From NCBI GenBank assembly GCA_000973525.1, contig CP004391.1:1698001-1762000 (forward strand): a DNA stretch of 64,000 nucleotides, given 5' to 3'. The translations under genes and the position numbers were made by a program. The notes under the pieces are model-generated. The model searched no databases. It was given only the letters and a program-made list of their open reading frames with translations, and had not been told where the DNA came from. This document shows positions 29,360-38,296 of this stretch, in pieces. The number at the start of each line of letters is the position of its first letter. The stretch's first letter is position 1. The stretch comes from Pasteurella multocida subsp. multocida OH4807 (GTDB taxonomy: Bacteria; Pseudomonadota; Gammaproteobacteria; Enterobacterales; Pasteurellaceae).

Positions 29360-30052
29360 ATGAAAACACTCGGTATTATTGGCGGTATGTCACCTGAAAG
29401 CACGGTAACTTATTATAGTTTAATCAATCAGTTAGTGAATCAAGCAAAAGGTGGAAATCATAGTGCACCATTAGTGATGGTGAATATTGAGTTTGAAGAA
29501 ATTGTGCGTTTACAAAAACAAGGCGAATGGCAAAAAGCAGGGAAAATCCTCGCGACCGCTGCACAAAAATTAACTCAAATAGGGGCTGAGGGAATATTGT
29601 TAGCAACTAATACAATGCATAAAGTTGCGTCTCATATTATTGAGGCAATTGATGTCCCTTTTCTGCATATTATTGATGCTACAGCAGAAGCGATTAAAGC
29701 CAAACAAGTTAAGCAAATTGCATTATTAGGTACACAATTTACAATGCAAGATCACTTTTATCGAGATCTTTTATTGGCACATGACATTATCCCTATTATC
29801 CCAAGCCATGCGCAGCAACAAGAAATTCATCGTATTATTTTTACTGAGCTTTGTATCGGCAAAAGCACCCCCGAATCGAAACAATTTTATCTTGATGTGA
29901 TTGCAGATTTAGAAAAACAAGGTGCCCAAGGGGTAATTTTAGGCTGTACTGAAATTGGTTTATTAATTAATCAACAGGATGCCACGCTACCATTTTTTGA
30001 TACCACCACATTACACGCACAAAAAGCCGCTGAGTTTATTCTCACGGAATAA
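29360..30052 (+). CDS. Aspartate/glutamate racemase family protein (YgeA-like)
   Basis: The 230-residue protein has the two-domain racemase fold: LGIIGGMSPESTVTYYSLIN at the start, LLATNTMHKVA near residue 83 and GVILGCTEIGLL near 196. The first catalytic position is Thr83 rather than Cys, followed by NTMH, as in E. coli YgeA, while the second catalytic Cys196 is kept. That pairing is known to restrict the E. coli enzyme to L-substrates. It is inside the ilvGM...D operon, 20 bases after ilvM, with its own AAGGA site. A role for D-amino acids near branched-chain synthesis is not established. Confidence 0.9.
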   Translation: MKTLGIIGGMSPESTVTYYSLINQLVNQAKGGNHSAPLVMVNIEFEEIVRLQKQGEWQKAGKILATAAQKLTQIGAEGILLATNTMHKVASHIIEAIDVPFLHIIDATAEAIKAKQVKQIALLGTQFTMQDHFYRDLLLAHDIIPIIPSHAQQQEIHRIIFTELCIGKSTPESKQFYLDVIADLEKQGAQGVILGCTEIGLLINQQDATLPFFDTTTLHAQKAAEFILTE

Positions 30053-30072
30053 TGGCTGTTTAAAGGAAGAAT

Positions 30073-30972
30073 ATGGCGCATATTGCACTTACAGAAAAAA
30101 CCGCCATGGTTGGCTTAGTGGTGGGGTGCGTTATTTTTGGTCTTGGCAGTTTAATTGTGGCTTATGTCCCCGTTGGCGCTTATGCCATTGCATTTTGGCG
30201 TTTATTTGTCGCCGCAATGATTTTTTATACACTAGCCAAGTGCGCGAAACAACAAGCGCCCATTTCAAGCAAAGCAAAACATTACGCCCTGATTTCTGGT
30301 GCATTTTTAGGTTTAGATTTAGCTTTGTGGCATGAGAGTATTTATGCTGTGGGACCAGGGATTTCCACGTTATTAAACAGCCTGCAAATTTTCTGGCTCT
30401 CTGCAATTGGTTTTTTCTGGTTTCGTGAACGGCAAAGTACTTTACAGTTATTCAGCCTCTGCCTAGCAGTCTTTGGTGTTGCCTTAATTGGCAGCCCAGA
30501 GTTTAAACAAAATCAAAATGCGTTGTGGGGGTTTATTTCGGGTATCGTATCTGGCTTGATGTTGGCGTTATCGATGGTCTATATTCGCAAAACACAGCAA
30601 GCCGCCGTGACACCTATTTTTCCATTAATGTTTCGCGTCAGTGTAGGAGGAATGTTAATTCTGTTGGTACCTGCGTTATGGTTTAATCACACTCAACTTT
30701 ATCCAACGACCTGGGAACAACTGGGATTAATACTGATTTATGGTGCAGTCATGCAATGTTTAGCTTGGGGAATGATCGCTTACGCGATCCCGTTGTTATC
30801 CCTTAGTGTCACAGGTCTGTTACTGCTTTCAGAGCCTGTTGCTGCGTTAGTAATAGACTACTTATTACTCAATAAAGCGATCAATGGGTTACAATGGTGT
30901 GGCGCGCTTTTAACTATGTTAGCCATTTATTTAGGGTCATTACGCCCCACTAAAACACCACCTAAACATTAG
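30073..30972 (+). CDS. EamA/DMT-family transporter
   Basis: A 299-residue membrane protein with about ten helices and two EamA repeats: GAYAIAFWRLFVAAMIFYTL in the first half, GPGISTLLNSLQIFWLSAIG near residue 96, and LLLLSEPVAALVIDYLLLN near 255. This layout suits amino-acid or metabolite exporters of the RhtA/YddG type. It is 20 bases after the racemase gene with AAGGAAG before the ATG, so both are likely co-transcribed with ilv genes. The substrate is unknown. Confidence 0.85.
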   Translation: MAHIALTEKTAMVGLVVGCVIFGLGSLIVAYVPVGAYAIAFWRLFVAAMIFYTLAKCAKQQAPISSKAKHYALISGAFLGLDLALWHESIYAVGPGISTLLNSLQIFWLSAIGFFWFRERQSTLQLFSLCLAVFGVALIGSPEFKQNQNALWGFISGIVSGLMLALSMVYIRKTQQAAVTPIFPLMFRVSVGGMLILLVPALWFNHTQLYPTTWEQLGLILIYGAVMQCLAWGMIAYAIPLLSLSVTGLLLLSEPVAALVIDYLLLNKAINGLQWCGALLTMLAIYLGSLRPTKTPPKH

Positions 30973-31056
30973 GATAAGCAATTTACAATCGTGCTGACTC
31001 ACACTTATTACACAACAGTGAATCCGCACAAACACAACATTACACTTGGAGAGATT

Positions 31057-32892
31057 ATGCCAAAATTACGTTCAGCAACTAGTACACAAGGTCGCAATAT
31101 GGCGGGGGCAAGAGCCTTGTGGCGTGCAACAGGAATGACCGATAAAGATTTTGGGAAACCCATCATCGCCGTGGTCAATTCCTTTACACAATTCGTTCCT
31201 GGTCATGTTCATTTAAAAGATCTCGGACAATTAGTGGCACGCGAAATTGAAAAAGCAGGCGGTGTCGCCAAAGAATTTAATACGATTGCCGTTGACGACG
31301 GGATTGCCATGGGACACGGTGGCATGCTGTATTCGCTGCCATCTCGTGATTTAATCGCTGACAGCGTGGAATATATGGTTAATGCGCATTGCGCTGATGC
31401 CATGGTATGTATTTCCAACTGCGACAAAATCACGCCAGGGATGTTAATGGCAGCGTTACGCCTAAATATTCCTACTGTATTTGTATCGGGCGGTCCCATG
31501 GAGGCAGGCAAAACTAAATTGTCAGATCAAATCATCAAATTGGATTTAGTGGATGCCATGATTCAAGGGGCAAATCCGAATGTATCAGATGAAGACAGCG
31601 ATAAAATCGAGCGTTCAGCCTGCCCTACTTGTGGCTCTTGCTCAGGTATGTTTACCGCAAATTCAATGAACTGTTTAACTGAAGCGTTAGGCTTAAGCTT
31701 ACCGGGCAATGGTTCCTGCCTTGCGACTCACGCTGACCGCAAACAACTGTTCTTAGATGCGGGCAAACAAATCGTAGAATTGTGCAAACGCTATTATGAA
31801 CAAGAGGATGACAGCGTTTTACCTCGCTCGATTGCTAGCAAAAAAGCCTTCGAAAACGCAATGAGTTTAGATATCGCAATGGGCGGTTCAACGAACACCG
31901 TCTTGCATTTGTTAGCGGCTGCACAAGAGGCCGAAGTGGACTTCACAATGGCAGATATTGATCGCCTCTCTCGCCAAGTACCCTGTTTAAGCAAAGTGGC
32001 ACCAAACACGCAAAAATATCATATGGAAGACGTACACCGCGCAGGTGGCATTATGGCAATTTTAGGGGAATTAGATCGTGCCAACTTATTACACAATGAT
32101 ACCCGTACGGTTTTAGGGTTAAGCCTTGCGGAACAACTTGCACGTTACGACATTAAACTCACGCAAGATGAAAATGTACACAAATTCTTCCGTGCTGGTC
32201 CTGCGGGTATTCGTACCACAGAAGCCTTTTCGCAAGACTGCCGTTGGGATACTGTCGATGATGACCGTGAAAATGGTTGTATCCGCAGTAAGGAATTTGC
32301 GTACAGCCAAGACGGTGGCTTAGCCATGCTCTCTGGCAACCTCGCACAAGACGGTTGTATCGTCAAAACGGCAGGCGTAGATGAGTCCATTTTAAAATTC
32401 ACAGGCAAAGCCATTGTGTTCGAAAGCCAAGAAGATGCCGTTGCAGGCATTTTAGGTGGCAACGTGCAAGCGGGTCACGTAGTTGTCATCCGCTACGAAG
32501 GTCCAAAAGGAGGGCCTGGTATGCAAGAAATGCTCTACCCAACCAGCTATTTAAAATCAATGGGATTAGGCAAAGCCTGTGCATTATTAACCGACGGACG
32601 TTTCTCTGGTGGGACATCAGGTCTATCCATCGGTCATGTGTCACCCGAAGCGGCAGCGGGTGGTGTCATCGGTTTAGTTAAAGATGGCGATACGATTGAA
32701 ATCAACATTCCAAACCGCTCAATTCAATTATGCGTTGCGGAAGAAGCACTTGCACAACGTCGCGTGGAACAAGACAAACTCGGCTGGCAACCAGCAAACC
32801 GCCAACGCGAAGTCTCCTTCGCCTTAAAAGTTTACGGTCATTTCGCCACATCCGCAGACAAAGGCGCAGTAAGAGATAAAAGCAAAATTTAA
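31057..32892 (+). CDS. ilvD: Dihydroxy-acid dehydratase
   Basis: IlvD dehydrates dihydroxy acids to the 2-oxo acids of valine and isoleucine, using an Fe-S cluster. The 611-residue protein has [20 protein letters not shown], the cluster cysteines in [11 protein letters not shown] near residue 122 and [19 protein letters not shown] near 195, and [19 protein letters not shown] near 517. I choose ATG 31057 with GGAGA four bases upstream; a GTG at 30991 would add 22 non-family residues. It is the second last gene of the ilv unit. Confidence 0.96.
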   Translation: MPKLRSATSTQGRNMAGARALWRATGMTDKDFGKPIIAVVNSFTQFVPGHVHLKDLGQLVAREIEKAGGVAKEFNTIAVDDGIAMGHGGMLYSLPSRDLIADSVEYMVNAHCADAMVCISNCDKITPGMLMAALRLNIPTVFVSGGPMEAGKTKLSDQIIKLDLVDAMIQGANPNVSDEDSDKIERSACPTCGSCSGMFTANSMNCLTEALGLSLPGNGSCLATHADRKQLFLDAGKQIVELCKRYYEQEDDSVLPRSIASKKAFENAMSLDIAMGGSTNTVLHLLAAAQEAEVDFTMADIDRLSRQVPCLSKVAPNTQKYHMEDVHRAGGIMAILGELDRANLLHNDTRTVLGLSLAEQLARYDIKLTQDENVHKFFRAGPAGIRTTEAFSQDCRWDTVDDDRENGCIRSKEFAYSQDGGLAMLSGNLAQDGCIVKTAGVDESILKFTGKAIVFESQEDAVAGILGGNVQAGHVVVIRYEGPKGGPGMQEMLYPTSYLKSMGLGKACALLTDGRFSGGTSGLSIGHVSPEAAAGGVIGLVKDGDTIEINIPNRSIQLCVAEEALAQRRVEQDKLGWQPANRQREVSFALKVYGHFATSADKGAVRDKSKI

Positions 32893-32990
32893 AAGCGCCT
32901 CCTTGATTGAAAATGACAGTAGGCTCGCCCTTAGAACTTTTTGGAAATACACCGCACGTTGAATACTGCTCGTACTAATGCGGTCCCTTA

Positions 32991-33108
32991 TAAGTTGCCT
33001 GAATGGAAAAGCCATTTTTCGAAAATGGCTTTGTAATGAGGATAACGCAACTTATCTAGGATGTGTTTTCTTTGCCTACTTTCTTTTGCACAAGCAAAAG
33101 AAAGTAGG
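32991..33108. repeat. Partial copy of the thiY-thiM repeat element
   Basis: In the 248-base ilvD-ilvA gap, TAAGTTGCCTGAATGGAAAA with the following GCCATTTTT (32991-33019), AATGAGGATAACGCAACTTA (33035-33054) and the terminal hairpin CCTACTTTCTTTTGC-ACAA-GCAAAAGAAAGTAGG (stem 33075-33108, 15 perfect pairs) match blocks of the element at 16428-16595 in the same order. TAAGTTGC and GCAACTTA are themselves inverted. The left half of the long element is missing here. The hairpin has no T-run, so read-through into ilvA is likely. Confidence 0.78.
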
Positions 33109-33140
33109 TTATAGATTAATAAAATAAACGGATATCATTT

Positions 33141-34682
33141 ATGACGAACAACCTCACCTCCCCCCAACCCACAGGCGCCGAATACTTAAAAGCGGTGCTC
33201 AGCTCAAGAGTGTACGAAGTGGCACAAGTCACACCTTTACAAGAAATGCCTAAACTATCCGAGCGCTTGGGCAATCACATTTTTATCAAACGTGAAGATC
33301 GCCAACCTGTACATAGTTTTAAACTGCGTGGTGCTTATGCCATGATTGCAGGATTGCCTGATGAGCAAAAACGAGCAGGTGTCATTGCGGCTTCAGCAGG
33401 CAACCACGCACAAGGCGTTGCACTTTCTGCGAAACAACTTGGTTTACGGGCACTCATCGTAATGCCACAAAATACCCCAAGCATCAAAGTGGAAGCCGTA
33501 CGTGGTTTTGGTGGCGAAGTGTTGCTATATGGCGCAAACTTTGACGAAGCCAAAGCGAAAGCGATTGAACTGTCTGAAAGTAAGCATATGACCTTTATTC
33601 CACCTTTTGATCACCCAGCAGTGATCGCGGGGCAAGGTTCATTAGCGATGGAATTGCTACAACAAAATACCCACATCGATCGCATTTTTGTGCCTGTCGG
33701 TGGGGGGGGCTTAGCGGCGGGTATTGCCGTATTAATTAAGCAATTAATGCCAGAAATTAAAGTGATTGGCGTTGAATCTAAAGATTCGGCGTGTTTATAT
33801 CACGCATTAAAAGCAGGCAAGCCCGTTGAGTTAGAACGGGTTGGTTTATTCGCTGATGGTGTCGCGGTAAAACGTATTGGTGACGAAACCTTTCGCGTTT
33901 GTCAGCAATATATTGATGATGTTGTGCTGGTTGATGGCGATGAAATTTGCGCTGCCGTAAAAGATATTTTTGAGAACGTTCGAGCGATTGCGGAACCCTC
34001 TGGCGCCCTCTCTTTAGCTGGACTCAAAAAATATGTCAAAGAACACCATATTCAGGGTGAAACGCTGGTCAACGTGCTTTCTGGTGCCAACCTAAACTTC
34101 CACACCTTACGTTACGTGTCTGAACGTTGTGAAATTGGTGAGCAACACGAAGCCTTGCTTGCCGTGACCATCCCAGAGAAACCGGGCAGCTTCTTAAAAT
34201 TCTGTCATATTTTAGGTGCGGTGCCTGTAACCGAATTTAAATACCGCTATGCAGATGATGCACAAGCGTGTATTTTCGTCGGTGTGCGTATTAGCGGTGA
34301 AGAAGAGAAAAATAGTATTATCAATCAGTTACATCAGAATGGCTACGATCTGATTGACTTGTCGAATGATGACATTGCGAAAACGCACGTGCGCTATATG
34401 ATTGGCGGTCGCTCAAACAGCCACTTTAAAGAGCGTTTATATAGTTTTGAATTTCCAGAACAAAAAGGGGCATTATTGAAGTTCCTCGAAACCCTTGGAC
34501 AAACGCACTGGAATATTTCGGTATTCCATTATCGTGCGCACGGTGCAGACTACGGTAACGTGCTCGCAGGTTTCCAGTTAAACGATGACGATCTTGATGC
34601 CTTCAACCAACACTTAGAAAAACTCGGCTACGTTTATCAAGATGTCACGGAAAGCCCAGCCTATCGTTATTTTTTAGTTTAA
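33141..34682 (+). CDS. ilvA: Biosynthetic threonine deaminase
   Basis: IlvA converts threonine to 2-oxobutyrate, the committed step to isoleucine, and is inhibited by isoleucine. At 513 residues it is the long biosynthetic form. The N-terminal catalytic domain has the PLP lysine in HSFKLRGAYAMI near residue 59, SAGNHAQGVA and PVGGGGLAAGIA. Two ACT-like regulatory repeats follow from about residue 330 (EKPGSFLKFCHIL and PEQKGALLKFLETLG). No strong ribosome-binding site precedes the ATG. It closes the ilv gene run. Confidence 0.96.
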   Translation: MTNNLTSPQPTGAEYLKAVLSSRVYEVAQVTPLQEMPKLSERLGNHIFIKREDRQPVHSFKLRGAYAMIAGLPDEQKRAGVIAASAGNHAQGVALSAKQLGLRALIVMPQNTPSIKVEAVRGFGGEVLLYGANFDEAKAKAIELSESKHMTFIPPFDHPAVIAGQGSLAMELLQQNTHIDRIFVPVGGGGLAAGIAVLIKQLMPEIKVIGVESKDSACLYHALKAGKPVELERVGLFADGVAVKRIGDETFRVCQQYIDDVVLVDGDEICAAVKDIFENVRAIAEPSGALSLAGLKKYVKEHHIQGETLVNVLSGANLNFHTLRYVSERCEIGEQHEALLAVTIPEKPGSFLKFCHILGAVPVTEFKYRYADDAQACIFVGVRISGEEEKNSIINQLHQNGYDLIDLSNDDIAKTHVRYMIGGRSNSHFKERLYSFEFPEQKGALLKFLETLGQTHWNISVFHYRAHGADYGNVLAGFQLNDDDLDAFNQHLEKLGYVYQDVTESPAYRYFLV

Positions 34683-34687
34683 AAAGG

Positions 34688-34721
34688 AAAAGTGCGGTGA
34701 TTTTTACCGCACTTTTTCTTG
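34688..34721. terminator. Bidirectional uptake-signal terminator after ilvA
   Basis: AAAAGTGCGGT, a seven-base loop and ACCGCACTTTT form an 11-base stem of two facing uptake signals ending in a T-run. It lies between convergent ilvA and the DUF3108 pseudogene. Confidence 0.9.
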
Positions 34722-34734
34722 AGTTCAAGCAAGG

Positions 34735-35369
34735 TTATTTCACAAAATCACTGAAAGTTAATTCGTAATTATCGCCATCGCGATTGTAAGAAATAAAGCG
34801 TGGAAATTGTTCACCTGCAAATTTTTTCACCACAATATCTTTCTCACCTGTTTTAAATTGGTAGGTAATTTGAGTGACCTCTTGTGCACTATGTTTCACC
34901 ACACTCTCGCTTTTTTTCACAAATACATTGCGCATAGGATACAATTTTTTGCCGTTAGTAATTTGGAAATTCATCGGTAATTTATCGTAATAACTGAGCT
35001 AAATGCCATTGTAAATAAATCAAATGTTGGCAATTCCAACGCGGTTTTAGTCAAACCATTTTTGACTTTGCCATATTCGATCGTATCACCTTGAATTTTT
35101 GAGGTAGCATAAGGTTTGCCATTACGGACATCTTGATAATCCACCATATTAAATTGTTTTGCCCCTTGTATGCCTTTTGACAAAAACGCAATGTTATAAA
35201 GGGGAACATTAATTTTGGCGTCAACGGAATACTTAGCCCCATCGGCTTTAAAATGCACATACGCTGGCATTAAATAATTTGAACTGTATTTAATATTAAA
35301 ATCCGCCTTTGCCCAGACATTTGAGGCATAACATAACACTGCACAACATAACACCTTTAACAATCTCAC
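34735..35369 (-). pseudogene. DUF3108-type periplasmic protein, frameshifted
   Basis: Two frames together encode one protein. The N-terminal part from GTG 35369 has a signal peptide (VRLLKVLCCAVLCYASNVWA), then KADFNIKYSSNYLMPAYVHF and IAFLSKGIQG, and runs to TFDLFTMAF. One base later in register the sequence continues LSYYDKLPMNFQITNGKK and on to the end at 34735. The break is at about 35000, where GCATTT-AGCTCAG lacks one base that would have given a codon such as CAG. Repaired length is 211 residues. The GTG start has GAGGA seven bases upstream. The pattern of a short beta-rich exported protein resembles DUF3108. Function unknown. Confidence 0.75.
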
Positions 35370-35382
35370 CACACTTTCCTCG

Positions 35383-35454
35383 CTATTCAATTAATACATG
35401 CCATTCATCAGCACAGGCTTTGACAACAGAAGGGTGTAAATAATTCCCATTCAT
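35383..35454 (-). other. 23-codon open frame upstream of the DUF3108 pseudogene
   Basis: MNGNYLHPSVVKACADEW followed by HVLIE and a stop lies just upstream of the DUF3108 start, 13 bases before that GTG. A stop codon lies a few codons before its ATG and no ribosome-binding site is visible. The residue composition looks protein-like, so it could be the remnant of the 3' end of a deleted upstream gene. I do not recognise the family. Confidence 0.25.
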
Positions 35455-35521
35455 ATAGGTTATAAAATGTTAGGCATCATATAATAAAGTCAAACAAAAA
35501 TCTCAAGTTAAGTAAATAAAT

Positions 35522-35550
35522 AACCACACACGTGCTCCACGTGTGTGGTT
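35522..35550 (-). terminator. Hairpin after the TonB-dependent receptor gene
   Basis: AACCACACACGTG, loop CTC, CACGTGTGTGGTT is a perfect 13-base stem just after the receptor stop codon on the minus strand. The following minus-strand sequence is T-rich but interrupted by A, so it is a probable rather than classic terminator. Confidence 0.7.
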
Positions 35551-35571
35551 GTTAGACAGCCTTTTGTATGG

Positions 35572-38121
35572 CTAGAAGCGATATTCAACACCAAAATGTA
35601 ATGTTCTACCTGGCGCTGTGTTCAATCCCATATTATTCGTATCTAAATAATAACGATTGAATACATTATCCATTGTCATAGTCAATTTTAACTGCTTAGA
35701 CACATGATAGTTGGCATACAAATCAACGAGCGAATAAGGGGCCCACTCAATGCTCGATGTATTAGCAAACCGTTCGGAAGACAACACTGGCACTAAACGT
35801 TTGCTGTAATAGCTGTAACGAGCCCCAATATCTAACTTTTCGTCTAACCAACGTGACCCTAATGTAAGGTGTACATTTAATCGAGGTGGGACAGCATTAT
35901 TTAAATTGCTCCGATAAACATAACCTGAATTACACTGTGTTTCTTTACCTGCTTGTTCAGGCGTTAAACAGAATTTTGTTCTCGTATAATAAGTGCCCGC
36001 CAGTTTCGCATAAAATTTACGCATATCATAATAAGCAGATGCCTCAAATCCTGTAAATTGCGCACTTTGTAAATTTAAGGTTTGTGTTAAACCACTCATG
36101 CGATCAAAACTTCGTGTGAGATAATCTTTTACTGTATTATGGAAATAAGCGAGTTTAAACCCCATCACATTATCACGACCACCAAGATGTTCATAGAATC
36201 CTGTAATGCCTAGTTCCCAATTTTTTGCTCTTTCTGGTTTTAGCTGCTCCAGATTATCTGCGGTTGACTGCATGCTCCAACCTTTCGTAGCTTGGAATAA
36301 ACTTGGGGAACGCAATGCCTCGGCATATTTTACATAGAGAAGGGTACCCTCCAGCACATCAGCACTTAACATGATGATCGGTGAAAATCCTTTATTTTTA
36401 ATTGGTGCTTGTTTATGTACTACATGTTTATACTGCGGCACAAAATTAAATCCACCTCCCGGGCGAGGAATCGGTTTATCTCCAATATGTATTTTTTCTT
36501 CGCGCACAACATTGTCATAGATCGTGGAACGCATATAACGTAATCCCACATCGGCTTTTAACCATGTAGTGAGTGGATAATTGGCATGAATAAAGGCACT
36601 CATTTCTTTACGTTTCCCATCACGCACATAGAGCGGAGCAATCGCATTATCAGGGTAGCCTTTTGCTTTGACCCGTTGTTGTGCATCACGTGGTGGATAA
36701 ATACGTTCATAATTATGTGACACACCATATTTTAAGGTTAAAGGCTGGTTGTTGACTTGAAAGATGCTCGTATTATCAAGACTCACCCCTTTCTGTTTAG
36801 AAATCAAAAAGTGGGCATGACGACTAGATAACGAGTAACCATACTCTTCAATCAGTGGCGTAAAATTCGATGAATCACTGTGAGTATAATAAGCATTGAC
36901 ATTTAAATTTACATAAGGTGTTTTCGGATTGTATTGATAATTTACATGATAGTTATCTACTTTGACTTCCGTTCCTTCTCCCTGTAGTGCACCATAAGCA
37001 CGAAAATTCAAAATTGAGCTCATAATTTCACCAAAATGACTACGGTAATGACGATAGGTCAGTCCTAAGCGGTGCGCGTCATTATAGACATTCACTTTAG
37101 CCAAATAGGAATCATTATTTTGTGACGTGTTTAACGCTTCTTCACCAGGACGATACAAGGTACTGTGGTTTTCTTTAAAAGAAAGCGTGCCAATTTCAAT
37201 ATCTTCATATTGATGTGGCTCGATAACCTCAACGGAATCCTCTTCAAATTCGATGGAGTCAATCTGTGGTGTTTGCCCATGACGACCAACAAAATAGTTC
37301 CCCTGTTTACGTTTTGCATAAGCAAGCACCATGTCAGCATTATCCCATTTTTTCGCTAGTGCAAGGCTATAATTATACGCATTGAAATCGAATCCATGAG
37401 AAGAATAACGCGCATTCGGTGCATATGTTTGCTCCTTACATAAACCTGTCGTATTCGATAAACATTTACTGATATAACGGGTTTGATAGCCACCAGGTGT
37501 ATAATTAGCTGGTGGAGAAACGGTATTTGTCATCGTACCCAATGTGACACGTAATCCCCAATCTTTACCCTCTGTCACAATATCCTTCCAACTGAGTGTA
37601 TTCATTCGTACCACGCCCCCAATTGCTCCAGCCGCATCATGAGCAAAAGATGGTCCTTTCTCTATTTCGACTTGGCTAATTAAATCTGGATCCAAATAAG
37701 TACGAGTTGATGAGCCCGCATAACCTTGCCAAGAAGGGACGGACTGTAATCCATTGTCTACCCAAACTGGTACACGGTTTTCATTGGCTATTCCACGAAT
37801 ATTCACTGATAACGCACCACTATTCCGTTTATTTCCAACAATGACACTAGGTACACCAGATAAAAAGTCGCCCACAGAACTGCCTCTAAATGTCGAGATC
37901 TCTGACTGAGTTAAATACGAATAAGACCCCGCAGAAAGATACGTTTTAAGCAAACTCTCATCATAACGACTATCTACCTCTTTCTCATTTACTAGAATTG
38001 TTTCTAACTTACTTACTGTTGGTTTATTACTGGTATCTGATTGGGCTAAGGCAACTTGAGACCCGCCTAAAGCGAAAAAAATACTCAGACTCAATAAACT
38101 ATATTGGATTTTGTTTGGCAT
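35572..38121 (-). CDS. TonB-dependent outer-membrane receptor, probably heme or iron
   Basis: The 849-residue protein has a signal peptide (ending ALAQS near residue 28), a plug domain with FRGSSVGDFLSGVPSVIVG, VNIRGIANENRVPVWVDNG and ISQVEIEKGPSFAHDAAGAI, and a C-terminal barrel ending in aromatic Phe (TLHFGVEYRF). YVKYAEALRSPSLFQATKGW and LKPERAKNWELG lie where heme receptors carry the FRAP/NPNL region, but the motifs are not exact. A Fur-box-like sequence is upstream. No ABC transporter or TonB gene is nearby. Heme, hemoglobin or a siderophore are all possible ligands. Confidence 0.88.
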   Translation of the reverse strand: MPNKIQYSLLSLSIFFALGGSQVALAQSDTSNKPTVSKLETILVNEKEVDSRYDESLLKTYLSAGSYSYLTQSEISTFRGSSVGDFLSGVPSVIVGNKRNSGALSVNIRGIANENRVPVWVDNGLQSVPSWQGYAGSSTRTYLDPDLISQVEIEKGPSFAHDAAGAIGGVVRMNTLSWKDIVTEGKDWGLRVTLGTMTNTVSPPANYTPGGYQTRYISKCLSNTTGLCKEQTYAPNARYSSHGFDFNAYNYSLALAKKWDNADMVLAYAKRKQGNYFVGRHGQTPQIDSIEFEEDSVEVIEPHQYEDIEIGTLSFKENHSTLYRPGEEALNTSQNNDSYLAKVNVYNDAHRLGLTYRHYRSHFGEIMSSILNFRAYGALQGEGTEVKVDNYHVNYQYNPKTPYVNLNVNAYYTHSDSSNFTPLIEEYGYSLSSRHAHFLISKQKGVSLDNTSIFQVNNQPLTLKYGVSHNYERIYPPRDAQQRVKAKGYPDNAIAPLYVRDGKRKEMSAFIHANYPLTTWLKADVGLRYMRSTIYDNVVREEKIHIGDKPIPRPGGGFNFVPQYKHVVHKQAPIKNKGFSPIIMLSADVLEGTLLYVKYAEALRSPSLFQATKGWSMQSTADNLEQLKPERAKNWELGITGFYEHLGGRDNVMGFKLAYFHNTVKDYLTRSFDRMSGLTQTLNLQSAQFTGFEASAYYDMRKFYAKLAGTYYTRTKFCLTPEQAGKETQCNSGYVYRSNLNNAVPPRLNVHLTLGSRWLDEKLDIGARYSYYSKRLVPVLSSERFANTSSIEWAPYSLVDLYANYHVSKQLKLTMTMDNVFNRYYLDTNNMGLNTAPGRTLHFGVEYRF

Positions 38122-38150
38122 AATTTCTCCATTTTTGCTCTTGTTTTTTA

Positions 38151-38170
38151 AATGATAATAGAAATCATTA
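38151..38170. promoter_or_regulatory. Fur-box-like site upstream of the receptor gene
   Basis: AATGATAATAGAAATCATTA contains the half TGATAAT exactly and a partial second half in the 7-1-7 scheme, and AATGAT...ATCATT is palindromic. It begins 30 bases before the receptor ATG. Iron control by Fur is inferred. Confidence 0.6.
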
Positions 38171-38238
38171 AGATCTAATCATATTTATCAATAAATGCAA
38201 GTTATGGATTAAAAAATATTCGTTCTAGTCATAAAAAA

Positions 38239-38272
38239 ACCGCACTTTAATCACTTAAAGTGCGGTGAAAAA
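38239..38272 (-). terminator. Uptake-signal terminator after trpS
   Basis: ACCGCACTTTAA, loop TCAC, TTAAAGTGCGGT is a perfect 12-base stem. On the minus strand it is followed by TTTTTTT, directly after the trpS stop. Confidence 0.92.
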
Positions 38273-38296
38273 TCAAAAAGTTTTTTAACTTATCAA

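Noticed and set aside
29594..29620. Loss of the first catalytic residue in the racemase
   Set aside because: Ala82 is where E. coli YgeA has Cys, but the catalytic position is the following Thr83, which is kept, so the enzyme need not be inactive.
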